DNA from: Catenulispora acidiphila DSM 44928
GTDB taxonomy: Bacteria > Actinomycetota > Actinomycetes > Streptomycetales > Catenulisporaceae
Direction of reading: 5' to 3'
Length of the DNA: 64,000 nt
Assembly: GCF_000024025.1 (NCBI RefSeq)
Contig: NC_013131.1
Location: 9,466,229-9,530,228 of the forward strand
Positions 62,864 to 64,000 of this stretch are shown here, in pieces; positions within the stretch are counted from its first letter, which is position 1; the number at the start of each line of letters is the position of its first letter. The notes under the pieces are model-generated. The model was given only the letters and a program-made list of their open reading frames with translations. It made no database searches and had not been told where the DNA came from. The position numbers and the translations under genes are program-made.

Positions 62864-63517
62864 ATGCGCGACGCCTTCCACGAGGAGCTCGACGCGATCA
62901 GCGAGACCCTGGTCGAGATGACGCGGCTGGTCGGCTCGGCCATGGCCCGCGCCACCACCGCGCTCCTGGACGCCGACCTGACCCTGGCCGAGTCGGTCAT
63001 CGACGCCGACGACCAGGTCGACGACCTGCAGCACTCCCTGGACGACAGCAGCTTCGACCTGCTGGCCCGGCAGCAGCCGGTGGCCGGGGACCTGCGCACC
63101 ATCATCACCAGCCTGCGCATGAGCGCGGACCTGGAGCGCATGGGCGACCTGGCCCGGCACGTGGCCAAGGTGGCCCGCCGCCGCTACCCGCAGTCGGCCA
63201 TCCCGCCGGAGATCCGCGGCACCATCGTGGAGATGGGCGACATCGCCGCCGAGCTGGTCGCCAAGGTCGGCTCGATCATCGCCGCCCGCGACGTCGAGGC
63301 CGCCCTGGCCCTGGAGGCCGAGGACGACGAGATGGACCGCCTGCACCGCAGCCTGTTCAAGTCGCTGATGGACGACAAGTGGAAGCACGGTATCGAGACC
63401 GCCGTGGACGTCACCCTGTGCGGCCGCTACTACGAGCGCTACGCCGACCACGCGGTGTCCGTGGCCAAGCGCCTGGTGTTCCTGGTGACCGGCGAGCACC
63501 CGACGCCGGCGAGCTGA
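62864..63517 (+). CDS. phoU: Phosphate signalling protein PhoU
   Basis: 217 aa, a double three-helix bundle. FHEELDAISETLVEMTRLVG starts the first half, with LRTIITSLRMSADLERMGDLA near 80-100 and a second copy, DVTLCGRYYERYADHAVSVAKR, near 185. The E-R-M-G-D and E-R-Y-A-D-H motifs are the paired metal-binding signatures. PhoU links the Pst transporter to PhoR and dampens signalling when phosphate is plentiful. AGGAG lies 10 nt before ATG 62864. No pst genes are in the window. Confidence 0.95.
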   Translation: MRDAFHEELDAISETLVEMTRLVGSAMARATTALLDADLTLAESVIDADDQVDDLQHSLDDSSFDLLARQQPVAGDLRTIITSLRMSADLERMGDLARHVAKVARRRYPQSAIPPEIRGTIVEMGDIAAELVAKVGSIIAARDVEAALALEAEDDEMDRLHRSLFKSLMDDKWKHGIETAVDVTLCGRYYERYADHAVSVAKRLVFLVTGEHPTPAS

Positions 63518-63562
63518 GCTCGGCGGGAGTCAGTACCCGTGCTGCCGAGCACACAGAGCAAG

Positions 63563-63604
63563 CGGCTCCGGCCGGCTGTCCTTCCGGGCAGCCGGCCGGA
63601 GCCG
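63563..63604. terminator. Strong bidirectional hairpin after phoU
   Basis: CGGCTCCGGCCGGCTG (63563-63578) pairs perfectly with CAGCCGGCCGGAGCCG (63589-63604), 16 bp with a 10-nt loop, followed by TTCTC. It separates the convergent phoU and the edge gene. Confidence 0.8.
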
Positions 63605-63616
63605 TTCTCGGAGTGA

Positions 63617-64000
63617 TCAGGAAGGCTGCTGGAGGTCGGCCATGGACACCAGCCGCTGCACGTCCGTGATCACCTTCGATGCCCCCGGCGCCTGGATGAT
63701 CGCCCTGGCCTGCTGCGGTGTCAGTCCGGAGCCCTGCGGCGCGGTCTCGACGGGCTTGCCCAGCTGCGCCGGTTCGACCGACGTGCCCGTCTCCGGCTTG
63801 CCGAAGACGTTGAGCACGATGGAGGAGTCCTTGGACGTTCCGGTCCACCCCGCGTAGGCGCCGAGCCGCGCCTTGCCGTCCGGACCCACTTGCTTGAACT
63901 GAGCACCGGAGTGGGCGGTGTAGCACAGGGAGCCGGCCGGACAGGAGATCTGATCGTGCGCCCCGGCGATGGCGAACCACTCGAGCGTGTCGACCCCGTC
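63617..64000 (-). CDS. Unknown protein, partial (N-terminus outside window)
   Basis: The frame is open from the right edge (DGVDTLEWFAIAGAHDQ) through two cysteines (SCPAGSLCYTAHSGAQ) to a stop at 63617, at least 127 aa. The middle has GAYAGWTGTSKDSSIVLNVFG, a strand-rich stretch, and the C-terminal LTPQQARAIIQAPGASKV looks helical. The GTG at 63889 is not needed as a start because the frame continues upstream. Not recognised; the cysteine pair suggests an extracytoplasmic protein. Confidence 0.7.
   Translation of the reverse strand, partial: DGVDTLEWFAIAGAHDQISCPAGSLCYTAHSGAQFKQVGPDGKARLGAYAGWTGTSKDSSIVLNVFGKPETGTSVEPAQLGKPVETAPQGSGLTPQQARAIIQAPGASKVITDVQRLVSMADLQQPS

Overview
The window is very GC-rich, with third codon positions almost always G or C, frequent GTG starts and many 4-nt ATGA/GTGA overlaps. 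These traits fit an Actinomycetota chromosome. The phoR-phoP/phoU arrangement with 11-nt PHO-box repeats, the orphan MsiK-type sugar ABC ATPase, the Tad-type secretion cluster and the LysM/BTAD membrane regulator all suggest a Streptomyces-like or Catenulispora-like filamentous actinomycete. I cannot name the species. I see no rRNA, tRNA, CRISPR array, integrase or transposase.

Layout. 1-6760: the end of a luciferase-like flavin oxidoreductase, two large polytopic membrane proteins and the sugar-import ATPase, all on the minus strand. 7030-40486: a large cell-surface polysaccharide region. It holds two acyltransferase-3 proteins, a PIG-V-like mannosyltransferase, a nucleotide-sugar dehydrogenase, an epimerase, galE and the four dTDP-L-rhamnose genes (rfbD-rfbB divergent from rfbA-rfbC). 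It also has eight free-standing GT2 glycosyltransferases in three paralogous groups, two DUF2304 proteins each beside a DPM1-like GT2, two paralogous MOP flippases, two DUF2142 proteins and several GT-C-like proteins. One 819-aa protein fuses a membrane half to a polyprenol-phosphate-mannose-synthase-like domain. Together these could make, decorate, flip and acylate one or more rhamnose-containing, lipid-linked surface glycans. 40600-45830: an orphan WXG100-like protein, a DctA dicarboxylate symporter divergent from its probable sensor kinase/response regulator pair, and an OmpR-type regulator whose receiver lacks the phosphorylation chemistry. 46166-58742: a Tad/Flp pilus-type operon (SAF protein, CpaE-like ATPase, TadA, TadB, TadC, Flp-like prepilin, TadE/TadG-like minor pilins, LysM-BTAD membrane protein), then a lipoprotein and a secreted protein. 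58945-64000: a membrane protein, a small lipoprotein, the phosphate-sensing phoR-phoP/phoU locus and the end of a gene running off the window.

Most unusual observations. (1) Two genes, the GT2 at 21205 and rfbD at 36969, are followed by tandem copies of their own 3' ends. The copies keep the stop codon and differ from the gene almost only synonymously, so they look like relics of translated sequence: lost paralogs, or scars of insertions into gene ends. (2) At least six genes have a TANNNT -10 element 6-7 nt before a start codon with no convincing Shine-Dalgarno in most cases, so they are predicted to be leaderless. They include both divergent rhamnose units and phoR. (3) The membrane-GT2 fusion carries an in-frame GTG with its own ribosome-binding site exactly at the domain junction. 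(4) The dctA/sensor intergenic region carries a perfect 9-bp tandem repeat, a good candidate operator.
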